A stretch of DNA of 64,000 bases from Vibrio fluvialis (GCF_900460245.1 NZ_UHIP01000002.1:806001-870000); one strand, 5' to 3'. Shown: positions 8,720-18,033, counted from the stretch's first letter. Translations and numbers: made by a program. The notes: a model not told the origin generated them from the sequence alone.

Positions 8720-10006
8720 TTAGTTCATGCGCTTCAATACACGGTTACCGCGACGCAGGAAGTTTTTCGCGGCTTCTTCGACGCTGGACTGGCCGTAGTC
8801 AAGATGCTGCATCTCCTCGCTGAACAGTTCCATCAACTGCGCGTTGTCGGTGTAGGTGGTTGGCATGATTTTCTGAGGCAGCGCTTTCGCCTGCTCATAG
8901 CCAAGGAACGACAGGCTGCTTGGGTCGATGTGGCCACTTTGTTGCAGCGTCGATAGGCCCGACTGACTCATTGGAATGCCGCGTGTCAGCCCTAGTGCTT
9001 CGATACCGTCAGGATCGTTGAGCAGGAAGTTCACCAGTTTCGCCGCTTCTTGCGGGTGTTTAGTGTTACGGCCGATAGAGAACATCATCGATGGGCGAGC
9101 CAGCAGACCAGCTTCTACCGCATTGTTTTCCATTGGGTAGGGACCTAACTCCAGCGACATCGGTGGCTGTAGATTGTCGGCGTATTTCTCAACCGCGGTA
9201 TCCCACATGTAGAGGCCGCCAAAACGGCCGTCAATCCAAGGACGCATTTCGTACAGGTTGCCCTTGCCGTAAGAAGCGAACTCTTTGGTTGATGGGAACA
9301 CGTGGTTTTTAACCTGATCCACATACAACTGGAAAAACTCGGTCATCTCTTTGTCGCTGAACGCCAGCAGGTTGGTGTCGTGACTGATGATGTCTTTGCC
9401 ATGTTTCTGAATGAACAGCGAACGGTTCATCGCGAACACATCACGCGCTTCAATCACAAGTGGGTAGTAGCCGTCGCCGAGGTTTTGTTGGAACGCCTGA
9501 CCCGCCTTCATCAGGTCATCCCAGGTTTTCGGATAGCCCACACCCGCTTTCGCCCAGATGTCTTTGTTGTAGTAGAACACGCGAGAGGTCATGCTCACCG
9601 GCAGACCGTTGATCTTGCCGTCGACGGTGGTCATGTTGATGGCTTGCTGCGGGAACTGAGCCACCTGCAACGCATCTTTGTTCTGGTTCATATCGTAAAA
9701 GCCACCGCCATCGCGGGAGAAGATGGGCAGCCAGTTCCAGTTGGTTTGCATCACATCTGGCTCAGTATTACCTGCAATTTGCGTGGTCAGACGCGACAAG
9801 TGACCATCCCAACCGGTGTATTCCCCTTTGACGACGATGTCCGGGTATTTCTCGTGGAATTTTTCCAGCGCTTTCAAGGTAGCTTGGTGGCGGGCATTGC
9901 CACCCCACCAGGACATACGCAGTTCAGTTTGCGCGTAGGCATTGGCAGCCATGCCACCGAGCGCGAGCGCAGTCAGCGTTGATAGCAGTGTTCTCTTCAT
10001 GTTCAT
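8720..10006 (-). CDS. togB: Oligogalacturonide ABC transporter, periplasmic binding protein
   Basis: A 428-residue extracellular solute-binding protein (family 1) with signal peptide MNMKRTLLSTLTALALGG ending near AYAQ. The mature part begins TELRMSWWGGNARHQATLKALEKFHEKYPDI, as in TogB of Dickeya. It captures oligogalacturonides in the periplasm for TogMN. The ATG at 10006 is chosen because GGAGG stands eight bases before it; a longer frame reads through that site. It is the last gene of togM-togN-togA-togB, 21 bases behind togA, and a terminator follows. Confidence 0.92.
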   Translation of the reverse strand: MNMKRTLLSTLTALALGGMAANAYAQTELRMSWWGGNARHQATLKALEKFHEKYPDIVVKGEYTGWDGHLSRLTTQIAGNTEPDVMQTNWNWLPIFSRDGGGFYDMNQNKDALQVAQFPQQAINMTTVDGKINGLPVSMTSRVFYYNKDIWAKAGVGYPKTWDDLMKAGQAFQQNLGDGYYPLVIEARDVFAMNRSLFIQKHGKDIISHDTNLLAFSDKEMTEFFQLYVDQVKNHVFPSTKEFASYGKGNLYEMRPWIDGRFGGLYMWDTAVEKYADNLQPPMSLELGPYPMENNAVEAGLLARPSMMFSIGRNTKHPQEAAKLVNFLLNDPDGIEALGLTRGIPMSQSGLSTLQQSGHIDPSSLSFLGYEQAKALPQKIMPTTYTDNAQLMELFSEEMQHLDYGQSSVEEAAKNFLRRGNRVLKRMN

Positions 10007-10027
10007 AGGGTTAGCCTCCAAGCTATT

Positions 10028-11170
10028 TTATTTTTTTAGCGAGATGTTCTTTTCGGTTTCTTTATCGAAAATGTGTGCTTTGTTCATGTCTACCATGAAG
10101 GTCACACCGCGTTTCAATTCCATGTTGAGCTTGGCCTTCACATCGTCGATCGGCACACGAGCGGTGAACTCTTCTTTGCCGACACGGAAGTAGACAAACA
10201 CTTCGTGGCCCATGTTTTCCATGCGAATCACATCACCGGTCAGCGCCTGCACGCCTTCGGGAATATCGTCGGTTAGCGCCAATGTGATGTTGTCCGGGCG
10301 AATGCCGAGTACGGTTTTGTGATAACCAGTGGCTTTGATGCTGGCGGCTTTGTCCGCAGGCAGAGTGAGGTGTTGGCCTTCCAGCGACACCACTAATTCG
10401 CCGTCGATGTCATCCAGCGTGACGTCGCGCAGGTTCATTTCTGGTGCGCCGATGAAGCCAGCGACGAACATATTGACCGGGTTGTTGTACAGCTCTTCCG
10501 GCGTGTCGACTTGCATGATCTCACCGAGTTTCATCACGCAGATGCGATCGCCCATGGTCATGGCTTCGGTTTGGTCATGCGTGACGTACACCGCGGTCGC
10601 CGGACGGTTTTCTGCTTTCAGGTGCTTGTGCAGATCCGAAATACGCACACGCATGGAAGCACGAAGTTTGGCATCGAGGTTAGAAAGCGGTTCGTCGAAC
10701 AGGAAGACGTCCGGCTTTTTCACGATAGCGCGGCCTACCGCCACACGTTGTGCCTGACCACCAGACAACTGGCGCGGCAGACGTTCAAGCAGCTCTTCTA
10801 TTTCAAGGATCTTGGCGGCCTCATTCACACGTTGGTCGATTTCTGTCTTCGGCAGCTTTTGCAGCTTGAGGCCAAAGCCGAGGTTTTCGCGCACCGTCAT
10901 GTGCGGGTACAGCGCGTAGTTCTGAAACACCATCGCGATGCCACGATCTTTCGGTGGCAGGTTGTTGACGATCTTGTTGCCGATGGTGACTTCGCCACCG
11001 GTGATGTTCTCTAAACCGGCCAGCATGCGCAGCGTGGTCGACTTGGCACAGCCCGACGGGCCGACGATCACCAGAAACTCTCCGTCACGAATGGTCAGAT
11101 CGATGCCGTGCACGGCTTTGAATCCGTTGGAATAGACTTTTTCCAGTTTGTTGAATTTGACTTCAGCCAT
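10028..11170 (-). CDS. togA: Oligogalacturonide ABC transporter, ATPase
   Basis: A 380-residue MalK/UgpC-type ATPase energising TogMN. Seen: Walker A at about residues 37-44, signature LSGGQAQR near 137, Walker [17 protein letters not shown], switch His VYVTHDQTEAMTM, and a C-terminal regulatory domain (about 240-380). Odd points: Walker A reads GPSGCAKS, with Ala (codon GCC) where most members have the last Gly, and the signature has Ala where MalK has Arg (LSGGQRQR in the malK of this window). I believe TogA-type proteins share the CAKS form, so this is a subfamily trait rather than a defect. The gene lies between togN and togB with short gaps. Confidence 0.92.
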   Translation of the reverse strand: MAEVKFNKLEKVYSNGFKAVHGIDLTIRDGEFLVIVGPSGCAKSTTLRMLAGLENITGGEVTIGNKIVNNLPPKDRGIAMVFQNYALYPHMTVRENLGFGLKLQKLPKTEIDQRVNEAAKILEIEELLERLPRQLSGGQAQRVAVGRAIVKKPDVFLFDEPLSNLDAKLRASMRVRISDLHKHLKAENRPATAVYVTHDQTEAMTMGDRICVMKLGEIMQVDTPEELYNNPVNMFVAGFIGAPEMNLRDVTLDDIDGELVVSLEGQHLTLPADKAASIKATGYHKTVLGIRPDNITLALTDDIPEGVQALTGDVIRMENMGHEVFVYFRVGKEEFTARVPIDDVKAKLNMELKRGVTFMVDMNKAHIFDKETEKNISLKK

Positions 11171-11203
11171 TGTTTTAACTCCAAAACTTGTTTAATTCCA
11201 AAA

Positions 11204-12115
11204 TCAGCCTTTAATGCCGCTGCTGGTCACGCCTTCCACGAAATATTTCTGAGACATGAAGAACACGATGATCGATGGGATGATGGCGATCGATGCCATG
11301 GCCAGAATCTCGTTCCATCGCGCGCCTTCAGTAACGTCGATAGACATTTTCAGAGCCAGGGCAATCGGATACTTCTCGACGCTCGATACGTAGATCAATG
11401 GACCAAGGAAGTCGTTCACCGACCACATGAACTGGAACAGCGCCACCGAGATGATGGCCGGGCGGATCACCGGAACCACGACGTACCACAACACCTGGAA
11501 AGAGTTACAGCCGTCAATCATCGCCGCTTCTTCCATGTCCGTTGGAACGCCGCGCAGGAACTGCACCAACATAAAGACGAAGAAACCTTGAGTGGCGAAA
11601 GCCAGTGGCAGATAGAGCGGCAGATAGCTGTCAAGCAGACCCATTTCACGGAACATTAAGTACTGAGGAATCAGCAGTACCGACTGAGGCAGCAAAATGG
11701 TGGCGATCAAGGTCGCGAACCAGAACTTCTTCCACGGAATATCAAAGCGGGCAAAGGCGTAGGCGACGATCGTGGAGGAGACCACGGTAAAGAACACTTT
11801 AGGCAGCACATACAAGAAGGTGTTCATGATGTAGTGGCCGAAGGTGAACTCGGTACCGGTTTTCCAACCGTTGATGAATCCTTCCAGGCTCCATTCGCTG
11901 GGAATCAGACTCATGGAAGAGAAGATTTCATGGTTGGGTTTCATGGCAGCGGAGAACATCCACAGCAAGGGATAGAGCATCATAATGCCGACGATGATCA
12001 ACACGGTGTAGCGAATGGTGGCGTTGATCTTTTCACGGCGCAGTGTGCGTTCGTTCTCGACGTTACTGGCGCGGACTTCGCTGGCCTCGTTTTGAGCAGT
12101 GATGGTTGTAGACAT
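11204..12115 (-). CDS. togN: Oligogalacturonide ABC transporter, permease
   Basis: A 303-residue inner-membrane permease of the MalG type with about six membrane segments after a 30-residue cytoplasmic tail. The EAA loop that docks the ATPase is near residue 200 (DMEEAAMIDGCNSFQVLWYVVVPVIRP). It pairs with TogM to form the oligogalacturonide channel. The ATG follows the end of togM by two bases, so the two are translationally linked. Confidence 0.92.
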   Translation of the reverse strand: MSTTITAQNEASEVRASNVENERTLRREKINATIRYTVLIIVGIMMLYPLLWMFSAAMKPNHEIFSSMSLIPSEWSLEGFINGWKTGTEFTFGHYIMNTFLYVLPKVFFTVVSSTIVAYAFARFDIPWKKFWFATLIATILLPQSVLLIPQYLMFREMGLLDSYLPLYLPLAFATQGFFVFMLVQFLRGVPTDMEEAAMIDGCNSFQVLWYVVVPVIRPAIISVALFQFMWSVNDFLGPLIYVSSVEKYPIALALKMSIDVTEGARWNEILAMASIAIIPSIIVFFMSQKYFVEGVTSSGIKG

Positions 12116-12117
12116 GG

Positions 12118-13002
12118 TTATTTGCCTCCCTTGTCACCGGAATAAAACACCCAGTATTTTGATGAACGGAATGTGATGGCAGTGAAAATCGCCACGACAA
12201 TAAACAGCGACCATGCCAGCGCGCTGCCGTAGCCCATGTCGAAGAACTTAAACGCGGTTTCGTAGATATAGAGTGAGATCAGATACGTCGACTTCATCGG
12301 GCCGCCGCCAGTAACGACGTAAGGCGCCGTGAACTCCTGGAAGGCCTGCGTGGTTTGCATGATGAAGTTGAAGAAAATGACCGGCGTGATCAATGGCACG
12401 GTCACTTTCATGAACATTTGCCACTTGCTGGCGCCGTCAATCAGTGCCGCTTCATACTGAGATTGCGGCACGTTCTGCAGCGCCGCGAGGAAGATCACCA
12501 TCGCTGATCCGAACTGCCATGCTCGCAGCAGCGTGATCGAGAACAGAGCAAAAGAGGGTTCGCCGAGCCAGTTGACCGGGTCGATGCCAATAAAGCCCAG
12601 CATGCCGTTTAACACACCATCAATAGCAAACAGAGCGCGCCACAGAACGGCGATCGCAATGCTGCTGCCGAGTATCGACGGAATATAGTAAGCGGTGCGG
12701 AAAAAGCCGATGCCCTTGAGCTTAAAGTTCAGGATAAAGGCAATAAACAGCGCAAACGCCAGTTTGACTGGAATGGTCAAGAAAACGTACGCGAAGGTGA
12801 CGCTCATTGATTTCCAGAATAAATCGTCCTCTGTGAGCATGTAACGATAGTTCTCGATGCCGACAAATTTGGGTGCGGTCATCAAGTCATAATCGGTAAA
12901 GCTCATCAAAAATGACGAAACAAAAGGAAAGGCGGTAAACACAATCAACCCTATGATGTAGGGAGACAGGTACGCCAATCCTAGCTTACGACTTTCATAC
13001 AT
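12118..13002 (-). CDS. togM: Oligogalacturonide ABC transporter, permease
   Basis: A 294-residue MalF-type permease and the first gene of the tog operon. It begins MYESRKLGLAYLSPYIIGLIVFTAFPFVSSFLMSF and has the EAA loop near residue 185 (QSQYEAALIDGASKWQMFMKVTVPLITP). Six membrane segments are visible. GAGGACGAG lies before the ATG. The upstream 650 bases shared with kdgM carry a KdgR-like box and a CRP-like site, so induction by pectin products and catabolite control are both likely. Confidence 0.92.
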   Translation of the reverse strand: MYESRKLGLAYLSPYIIGLIVFTAFPFVSSFLMSFTDYDLMTAPKFVGIENYRYMLTEDDLFWKSMSVTFAYVFLTIPVKLAFALFIAFILNFKLKGIGFFRTAYYIPSILGSSIAIAVLWRALFAIDGVLNGMLGFIGIDPVNWLGEPSFALFSITLLRAWQFGSAMVIFLAALQNVPQSQYEAALIDGASKWQMFMKVTVPLITPVIFFNFIMQTTQAFQEFTAPYVVTGGGPMKSTYLISLYIYETAFKFFDMGYGSALAWSLFIVVAIFTAITFRSSKYWVFYSGDKGGK

Positions 13003-13125
13003 TTTCTCGTCCTCGTTAGTTTTTATTCACCGAAAAGTAGAAAGCATCGCTCCGAAGTCACTTCTCGGTTTCTGAGTTTATTAAACGCAGATAACTAGTT
13101 AACTTCCACTCGATGAATCTATAAG

Positions 13126-13141
13126 TGTGATCAAAAGATAA
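13126..13141. promoter_or_regulatory. CRP-like site before togM
   Basis: TGTGA is followed by six bases and a weak second half. One half is perfect, the other poor, and it lies about 125 bases before togM. Confidence 0.4.
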
Positions 13142-13168
13142 TATTTTTAAATAAATTAAAATAAAAAT

Positions 13169-13188
13169 GTGAAACAACGTTTTGTTTT
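13169..13188 (-). promoter_or_regulatory. KdgR-like operator before togMNAB
   Basis: Core GAAACAACGTTTT at 13171-13183 with AT-rich flanks fits the KdgR consensus. It is about 170 bases before togM. Confidence 0.6.
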
Positions 13189-13548
13189 GTTGTTGATGCA
13201 TGAGTGTTCAGATGCGCACTTCAGAGTTATCGTTCAATCCTTGTGTCGAATGGTTTGCTTGATCTGTATTTAACTGTTTGATTTAAAATAATAAATGTAA
13301 TCACTCGTTGTTGGTGTTCAATAAATATCAAGTACTTAGTGTGTTTTCTTGGGGTGGTTTTTTTCTGCCTGAAGTGAGTTTAAATGCGTTGATTGAAATC
13401 AATATAATCTTCAGTTTTTGAGATTTTATTATTTTATCGTATTCGGATTTTTTCACTTTTTTATGAGTTGTTAATTGAGCGGAATTTTATTTGCTTATAA
13501 AAATAAACCGATATTTCAACTTTGATCACATATATTCTTGGTTTTAGA

Positions 13549-13565
13549 TGGAACGTGGTTTCATT
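13549..13565 (+). promoter_or_regulatory. KdgR-like operator upstream of kdgM
   Basis: TGGAACGTGGTTTCATT keeps the GTTTCATT half of the KdgR box and most of the left half. It is about 100 bases before the kdgM start. Confidence 0.55.
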
Positions 13566-13639
13566 GATCACATTTTGTCTCTTTCTGGCTTTTCTATCGG
13601 AACTTGATTCATAAAATGAAACTGTAAATCCAATAAAAC

Positions 13640-13656
13640 AAAACGGTGTTTCAATT
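13640..13656 (+). promoter_or_regulatory. KdgR-like operator abutting kdgM start codon
   Basis: AAAACGGTGTTTCAATT ends directly at the kdgM ATG (13657), so it overlaps the ribosome-binding region. KdgR bound here could block elongation rather than initiation. Confidence 0.6.
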
Positions 13657-14376
13657 ATGAAAGTGAAAATTATAACTTCTGCCATCCTTATCGGACTGAC
13701 TGCCACTGCGGCTCAGGCGACCAGCCTTAACCTTCGTCATGAATTTCAAGATGGCAAGGGCAAAGCCGAATCTCAGCACAAAGATCGTTTGCTGCTCGAC
13801 CATCGCTTTGAGAACGGTATTGGCCTGAGCGCTGAAGTGAAGTGGGCAAACCCGAAAGGCGAAGGTTTTGATCTGGGTGAACTGCATGATGCCGGACATG
13901 AAGTCGTGGTGAGCTACAACTACAAAGTGACCGACACCTTTACGCTACAACCTGCTTACGGCGCTGATTCCAATACCAACGGCATTACTCACAAATTCAA
14001 CCTGAAAGGGACGCAAAAACTCTCTGACGACTGGGATGTTGCGTTGCGTTACCGTTATGGCGATGCCAACAAAACGGAAGATTCAGGCAAAGCAGACAGC
14101 CATTACCATCAGCTGAACCTGACCAGTGGCTACAAAGCGGGTGACTTCAAATTCGGTCTGGATGTGGAATACAAGTTTGAGCAATCCTCAAGCTCTGGCT
14201 ACAAAGGCGATGAAAACTACCTCAACCTGGTGAGTGTATCGACCGAATACAGCGGTCTGGAAAGCGGTTGGCGTCCATTTGCCGAGTTCGCAATGGTATC
14301 GGTTGATGCGGGCAGCGCGGAAGGTAAAGACGATTACGCGCCTCGTTACCGTGTCGGTCTGAAATACAGCTTCTAA
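13657..14376 (+). CDS. kdgM: Oligogalacturonate-specific porin
   Basis: A 239-residue outer-membrane beta-barrel protein of the KdgM family: signal peptide MKVKIITSAILIGLTATAAQA, mature start TSLNLRHEFQDGKGKAESQHKDRLLLDHRF, repeated amphipathic strands and a terminal Phe in YRVGLKYSF typical of barrel insertion. KdgM porins let acidic oligogalacturonides cross the outer membrane. No strong Shine-Dalgarno is seen because a KdgR-like box fills that place. It is followed by a strong hairpin and then pelX, in the same direction. Confidence 0.94.
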   Translation: MKVKIITSAILIGLTATAAQATSLNLRHEFQDGKGKAESQHKDRLLLDHRFENGIGLSAEVKWANPKGEGFDLGELHDAGHEVVVSYNYKVTDTFTLQPAYGADSNTNGITHKFNLKGTQKLSDDWDVALRYRYGDANKTEDSGKADSHYHQLNLTSGYKAGDFKFGLDVEYKFEQSSSSGYKGDENYLNLVSVSTEYSGLESGWRPFAEFAMVSVDAGSAEGKDDYAPRYRVGLKYSF

Positions 14377-14408
14377 ATTCAACGTCCTCACTGTCCACTG
14401 TATTCCAA

Positions 14409-14440
14409 GGCTGACCCGGAAGGATCCGAGTCAGCCTTTT
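14409..14440 (+). terminator. Strong hairpin/attenuator between kdgM and pelX
   Basis: GGCTGAC-C-CGGA, AGGA loop, TCCG-A-GTCAGCC followed by TTTTGCTTTT. It can act as a partial terminator giving more porin than lyase from one transcript. Confidence 0.75.
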
Positions 14441-14459
14441 GCTTTTCGAAGGTATTGTC

Positions 14460-16685
14460 ATGAAAAAAACACCCATTGCTTTGTGTCTGGCGTCCGTGTT
14501 TGCGCTGACCGCCTGCTCTTCTCAGGTTACTCATCTCGACGGCAGTCAGGCGGTATGGCAGGCGATCACATTTGGCCAGTCTACCGATCTTAACTTCGGC
14601 TCCACCATCCTGCCGGAAAAAGTCGGCCTCAATCACGTGGTGGCCAACGGGCAAGCAGTACAACCGGGATTGGTCGCCTCGCAGTTCACCATTGAAAGCC
14701 GTGGCGGCAAGATCGCCAACTCCCATGAAGGCGGTACTTTCTATTACACCCAATTACCGACGAACGTGAACTTCACTTTATCGGCCAATGTGACGATTGA
14801 TCAGCTTGGCCCGGAAACCGGATCTTCGCCTAACCGTCAGGAAGGGGCGGGTCTGATGGTGCGTGATATTGTTGGCGAAGCGCGCCTCGACCCTCAGCCA
14901 CAAGGGCTGGAAGAGTTTCCGGCTGCCTCGAACATGGTGATGAACCTGATCCGTGCCAATAAGAAAGAACACAATGGGCTGGTCAATGTCGATGCGACGT
15001 ACCGCGAAGGCATTTATCAGCCGTGGGGAACGGCGGGCAACCGCATGAGCCACGACGAATTTGTCAAAGGCGTCGAGTTTGGCCCGGGCAAAACGTATCA
15101 CATGACGCTGACCCGTACCGACAGCGGATATTGGGTCAGCTACGACGATGGTGTGGTGAAACAAACTCAGGAAGTCAGCGGCGCCAATGCCAACCTGGTG
15201 CAAATGCAGGATGGCAAACATCAGTACGTCGGCTTTTTTGCCTCACGTAATGCCAAAATGACCGTGAGCGATGTCGAGCTGACGCTGTCTAAAGCCAACA
15301 CGGTTGAGGCTCCGCGTTATCACGCAAAACTCGACAACCCAGTTCTACAGCAAGCTTCGGCGGATCACTCACCAATCGAGAATTACACTGTTCAGGCGCG
15401 TGCTAACTACAGCGGCACATTCAGTGTGGCACAAAATGGTCAGTGGTTAGCGGACAAACAGGCAGTATCAGCCGGCGAGATGTTTGGTTTTCCAACCACA
15501 CTGACTCAAGCCAACACGCAATTTGACGTCACCTTCACGCCGATTGAAGGGCCGAGCCTACAACCGCTGAGCTACCAATATCAGGTAGAGAAAGTGGCGC
15601 TCGCCAATCCGATGGAAATTCGTGTTAACCCGAACGGCAGCAACGGGCGTATGACACTGGACGCGGCAGTCGAACTGCTTCCTCCGGGCGGCACCATTGT
15701 GTTGGAAGAAGGCGATTACCCAGGTCTGACTCTGCCCGTTTCTGCCAGCGGTACGCCAAAGGCGATGAAAACGCTGAAAACGGCAGGCGATAAGGTGCGT
15801 TTTACGGGCGATTACCTGCATGAAGCCAGCTACTGGAATGTGTCGAACATTGAAGTCGCCGGTGCCCGCGTTATCGTGCACGGCAGCCACAACCAGTTCT
15901 CACACATGGTGACGCATAGCGCGCCGGATACGGGCTTCCAAATCTCGTCACCGGAAAAAATTGGCCGTGCACTGTGGGCGAGTTACAACACCGTGACGGA
16001 CAGTGAAAGCTTCAACAACATGGATAAGTCGCAGATCAACGCTGACGGTTTCGCCGCCAAAATGCGGATTGGTGATGGCAACACCTTCATTCGCTGTATC
16101 TCGCATCACAACATTGATGATGGCTGGGATTTGTTCAACAAAGTGGAAGATGGCGCCAACGGCGTGGTCACCATTCTGGATTCGATTTCTTACATGAACG
16201 GCCAGACAATGGACGTGCCGTCCAAAGGCGGAACGCGCGGTAACGGTTTCAAACTGGGAGGGGAAGGCTTGCCAGTGGCGCACATCGTGAAAAACAACCT
16301 GGCGTTTCGCAACAATATGGATGGGTTTACCGACAACTTTAACCCGGGTGCGCTGACGCTGGAAAACAACGTGGCAATTGATAACGTGCGCTTTAACTAC
16401 CTGTTCCGTAAGAGCCCTTACGAAGCGGCAGGAAAACAAGGTTCATTCATCAATAACCAGTCATACCGTTTTTCTGTTGCCAGTCAGTACAGCGACGTGG
16501 TCAACGGTGAAACGCTGCGCGGAAACCGCTTCATCGTCAATGGTGTCACTACGGACGAGCAGGGACAAGCGGTGGATCTGCAAACACTTGAGGCCTTGAA
16601 ATCAGCGGTACAACTCGCAGAGAAAGACGCACCGCCGAGTCAAGCTCAGGTCGTACATATTCGGGAAACCTTAAACATGGACTAA
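14460..16685 (+). CDS. pelX: Exopolygalacturonate lyase lipoprotein (PL9), PelX type
   Basis: A 741-residue protein with lipoprotein signal MKKTPIALCLASVFALTAC, so Cys is the acylated residue and the enzyme is periplasmic or membrane-anchored. An N-terminal region of about 400 residues precedes a right-handed beta-helix of family PL9. Calcium site residues D529, D553, D554 and D557 have the spacing of D209, D233, D234 and D237 of Dickeya PelL, and K598 in GNGFKLGG is the likely catalytic Lys. PelX releases unsaturated digalacturonate from polymer ends. The ATG at 14460 starts the lipoprotein signal; an earlier in-frame codon is less likely. It is the second gene after kdgM. Confidence 0.92.
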   Translation: MKKTPIALCLASVFALTACSSQVTHLDGSQAVWQAITFGQSTDLNFGSTILPEKVGLNHVVANGQAVQPGLVASQFTIESRGGKIANSHEGGTFYYTQLPTNVNFTLSANVTIDQLGPETGSSPNRQEGAGLMVRDIVGEARLDPQPQGLEEFPAASNMVMNLIRANKKEHNGLVNVDATYREGIYQPWGTAGNRMSHDEFVKGVEFGPGKTYHMTLTRTDSGYWVSYDDGVVKQTQEVSGANANLVQMQDGKHQYVGFFASRNAKMTVSDVELTLSKANTVEAPRYHAKLDNPVLQQASADHSPIENYTVQARANYSGTFSVAQNGQWLADKQAVSAGEMFGFPTTLTQANTQFDVTFTPIEGPSLQPLSYQYQVEKVALANPMEIRVNPNGSNGRMTLDAAVELLPPGGTIVLEEGDYPGLTLPVSASGTPKAMKTLKTAGDKVRFTGDYLHEASYWNVSNIEVAGARVIVHGSHNQFSHMVTHSAPDTGFQISSPEKIGRALWASYNTVTDSESFNNMDKSQINADGFAAKMRIGDGNTFIRCISHHNIDDGWDLFNKVEDGANGVVTILDSISYMNGQTMDVPSKGGTRGNGFKLGGEGLPVAHIVKNNLAFRNNMDGFTDNFNPGALTLENNVAIDNVRFNYLFRKSPYEAAGKQGSFINNQSYRFSVASQYSDVVNGETLRGNRFIVNGVTTDEQGQAVDLQTLEALKSAVQLAEKDAPPSQAQVVHIRETLNMD

Positions 16686-17001
16686 CTGTCCTTTTGGGGC
16701 TTACTTCTGTCGGGATAAGCCCCCTTTTTCTTTTCCCATTTGCTCTTCATTTCAGCTCTCATGCTCAGGTTCATCTGAGCGGTGAGACATTCCCACCAAA
16801 GAAATGATGCCATTGACTCAAGGTGCCGGCAGACGGCCCGGGCTCTCAATCCGCTGGTGGGGCAGACTTGTGAAACCAGTCGGCGAATCAGTGCGCATTT
16901 TGTCAGTGTCGCAGGCGAGGCAGCGACTTAACAGATGGCAATATCAGCGCGCGCGCTGGATCAACAGGTAGCCTATTTCCACTGATGCCAAGGAGAGAAT
17001 C
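16686..17001. other. Intergenic region pelX to pectinesterase
   Basis: It starts with the pelX terminator. Beyond 16730 no open frame, KdgR-like palindrome or other site is recognised, apart from the AAGGAGA ribosome site just before the next gene. Confidence 0.5.
16696..16730 (+). terminator. Terminator after pelX
   Basis: GGGGCTTA, 12-base loop, TAAGCCCC then a T-rich run. Confidence 0.85.
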
Positions 17002-18033
17002 ATGTTGAGCCGACACTATGATGCGGTGGTCGCCTTGGATGGCAGTGGCGACTTTGGGGCCATTCAACAAGCGATAGACGCGGTGCCTTACGGCAAAACG
17101 CCGCACACTATCTTTGTACGCCGAGGGGTGTATCACGAACGGCTGACGATCCGTCGGCCACATCTCACTCTGATCGGAGAAGGGCGCGACAGTACTGTAA
17201 TTCGCGCCGCCACCGCCAATGGCATGTTGGACGCGAATGGCGTTCGCATCAGTACCGCGGGCAGCCGCACCGTGTATGTGGATGCGCCGGACTTTAGCGC
17301 GCACGCTTTGACGATCGAAAACAGTTTTGATTTTCGTGCCAATCAGGCCAAACACGAGGGCGATCCCAGCCGCATCATCAATACTCAGGCGGTCGCCTTA
17401 ATGGTTGGCCGAGCAGCCGATCGCGCCTATTTTCGGGATGTGGCGCTGAGCAGTTTTCAGGACACCCTGTATCTGCGCGGTGGCCGCAGCGTATTTGAAC
17501 ACTGCCATATCAGCGGAACGGTGGATTTTATCTTCGGCCAGGGCATCGGCCTGTTCAAACAGTGTCAGATATTGGCTCGTCGCCGGGACGATGTCGCCGA
17601 AGGCGAATGGGGATATATCACCGCGCCATCAACGCCGACAACCCAGCGCTTCGGACTGGTGTTTAAAGCGTGCCGTCTGGAGAAAGAGCCCGGTGTTCCC
17701 GCGGGCAGTTACGCGCTCGGCCGCCCCTGGCACCCGACGACCACGTTTGGCGATGGACGATATGCCGATCCTAATGCCATTGGCCACGCGGCGTTTCTGC
17801 ATTGCCAAATGGGCGATCATATCTATGGCTGGGACAGGATGAGTGGTCGGGATATTCGTCAGCAACTGATTTGGTTTCACCCCCAAGACTCACGCTTTTG
17901 GGAATACGCCAATCAGGGCTGCGGCGCTGGCATCACTCCGGCGCGGCCGCAATTGAGCGAGGCAGAGTCGGCTTGTTACGATGACATCAGCATACTGGAT
18001 GGCTGGGACTTTACTCGCGTAGCGCGCGGATAA
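17002..18033 (+). CDS. Pectin methylesterase (CE8) without signal peptide
   Basis: A 343-residue carbohydrate esterase family 8 protein. Catalytic D154 (FQDTLY) and D175 (GTVDFIFG) are 21 residues apart, as D178 and D199 of Dickeya PemA; Q153, R241 and W243 (LGRPW) are also in place. It removes methyl groups from pectin or methylated oligogalacturonides. The first residues, MLSRHYDAVVALDGSGDF, go straight into the fold, with no signal peptide or lipobox, so the enzyme is probably cytoplasmic and works on imported methylated oligomers. AAGGAGA stands seven bases before the ATG, which supports this start. No KdgR-like box was seen upstream. Confidence 0.9.
   Translation: MLSRHYDAVVALDGSGDFGAIQQAIDAVPYGKTPHTIFVRRGVYHERLTIRRPHLTLIGEGRDSTVIRAATANGMLDANGVRISTAGSRTVYVDAPDFSAHALTIENSFDFRANQAKHEGDPSRIINTQAVALMVGRAADRAYFRDVALSSFQDTLYLRGGRSVFEHCHISGTVDFIFGQGIGLFKQCQILARRRDDVAEGEWGYITAPSTPTTQRFGLVFKACRLEKEPGVPAGSYALGRPWHPTTTFGDGRYADPNAIGHAAFLHCQMGDHIYGWDRMSGRDIRQQLIWFHPQDSRFWEYANQGCGAGITPARPQLSEAESACYDDISILDGWDFTRVARG

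Larger units (their letters stand above)
13003..13656. other. Divergent tog/kdgM control region
   Basis: A 654-base, very AT-rich region between togM and kdgM without a gene. It holds at least three KdgR-like palindromes (13171, 13549, 13640), a CRP-like site at 13126, and two isolated TCACA half sites (near 13526-13536 and 13567-13571). The size and number of sites resemble the complex kdgM promoter of Dickeya. Confidence 0.6.

Noticed and set aside
9302..9982. Plus-strand frame of 226 codons opposite togB
   Set aside because: Antisense shadow of togB; rich in Val and His as expected from reversed Asp, Asn and Met codons.
13461..13706. Minus-strand frame in the tog/kdgM control region
   Set aside because: Crosses the kdgM start and KdgR-like boxes, is very AT-rich and has no ribosome site.
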